The notes under the pieces were generated by a model, which was not told where the DNA came from, made no database searches, and saw only the letters and a list, made by a program, of their open reading frames with translations. This document shows positions 63,569 through 64,000 of a stretch of 64,000 bases of DNA, piece by piece. The first letter of the stretch is position 1. Each line of letters starts with the position of its first letter. This stretch comes from Sphingopyxis macrogoltabida. Its GTDB lineage: Bacteria; Pseudomonadota; Alphaproteobacteria; Sphingomonadales; Sphingomonadaceae. The position numbers were made by a program, and so were the translations under genes. The stretch covers positions 189,001 to 253,000 of the forward strand of contig NZ_CP012700.1 in assembly GCF_001307295.1 (NCBI RefSeq), given 5' to 3'.

Positions 63569-64000
63569 ATGGCAAAGCGCGAAGCCAAAGGACGGCGGTT
63601 GATCAAAATCCTGATAGTCGTGGGACTGCTGATCCTGCTGTTCGGCGGCGGCGGGCGGATGATCCTTGCGGGCGGCGCCAAGTCGCTCAACCTCGGCGAC
63701 CGGCTGCTCGGTGACGGCGACGGTGCCACCCTGCAGGTCGCGGGGCAGCCCTATGGGCCAGGGCCGCGCAACATGCTCAACATCTGGGTGCCGACGGGAA
63801 CGCAAAAGACCGACCGGCTGCCGGTGATCGTCTGGCTGTATGGCGGCGGCTGGTACAGCGGCGCGCGCGACGATTATGGTTTTGCTGGGCGCGCCTTTGC
63901 CAAGCAGGGCTTCGTCGTCGTGATTCCCGATTACCGGATCGTGCCCGAGGGTCATTGGCCCGACTTTCTGCAGGACAGCGCGGCCGCGGTCGCATGGACC
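63569..64000 (+). CDS. Alpha/beta hydrolase (esterase/lipase), N-terminal part
   Basis: The frame starts at ATG 63569 and is still open at the window edge; 144 residues are visible. A basic N-terminus and one transmembrane helix (IKILIVVGLLILLFG) act as anchor or signal. The oxyanion motif VIVWLYGGGWYSGARDD and IPDYRIVPEGHWPDFLQDSAAAVAW are typical of the hormone-sensitive lipase/carboxylesterase group. The nucleophilic Ser would lie beyond the edge. The substrate is unknown. Confidence 0.85.
   Translation, partial: MAKREAKGRRLIKILIVVGLLILLFGGGGRMILAGGAKSLNLGDRLLGDGDGATLQVAGQPYGPGPRNMLNIWVPTGTQKTDRLPVIVWLYGGGWYSGARDDYGFAGRAFAKQGFVVVIPDYRIVPEGHWPDFLQDSAAAVAWT

Overview
The window is a GC-rich chromosomal segment of an alphaproteobacterium. 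TonB-receptor, S9-peptidase and OmpA genes, exosortase-A-associated sugar genes, a type-I gene transfer agent (GTA) locus and abundant short palindromic repeats all point to Sphingomonadales. Sphingopyxis or a close relative is my best guess, from sequence style only; no rRNA gene is present to test it. No tRNA, rRNA, CRISPR array, insertion sequence or integrase was seen.

Layout. 1-2.5 kb: end of a TonB-dependent receptor, a small RNase H-like protein, a PAS protein and an MreB without mreC/mreD. 2.7-11.8 kb: M28 peptidase, a B3-type metallo-beta-lactamase divergent from an AmpR-like LysR regulator, a membrane diguanylate cyclase, proline iminopeptidase, an aminotransferase and an S9 peptidase. 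12.0-29.1 kb: a GTA cluster in the order small terminase, large terminase, portal, small membrane protein, prohead protease, capsid, fibre-like protein, adaptor, tail terminator, tail tube, two chaperone-like proteins, short tape measure, baseplate/hub proteins, NlpC peptidase, tip protein and DUF2793. It has no integrase, replication or lysis genes. Oddities are a 615-bp repeat-bearing gap between terminase and portal, a fibre gene with a T8 tract, an antisense secreted-protein gene, no gene in the stopper slot, and a frameshift in the tip gene.

29-45.7 kb: OmpA porin, ExbD, DUF1993, an ABC exporter, intracellular PHB depolymerase, DUF1232, dipeptide epimerase, then a SoxR regulator divergent from VOC and PNPOx-like genes with a SoxR box in a 19-bp-spacer promoter. 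Next come a monooxygenase, thiolase, MaoC hydratase, MscS channel, topoisomerase IB and exosortase-A-associated polysaccharide genes. 45.7-54.7 kb: a two-TM protein, two small unknown genes divergent from an S24 repressor with three TAGGA-type dyads between them, a lipoprotein, a soluble chemoreceptor, aquaporin, galU, a complete yfiR-yfiN-yfiB c-di-GMP module and msrA. 54.7-64 kb: M48 peptidase, heme A synthase, rplM-rpsI, an unknown conserved protein with a phosphotransferase and a lipocalin-like partner, a phosphoesterase, a lipid kinase and a truncated esterase.

Three palindromic repeat families (A, B, C) are scattered between genes. Family C also supplies coding sequence at both ends of the prohead protease gene. 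The most testable items are the GTA anomalies, the Glu-for-His lactamase with its ampR neighbour, the SoxR promoter, and the S24-controlled two-gene unit of unknown function.
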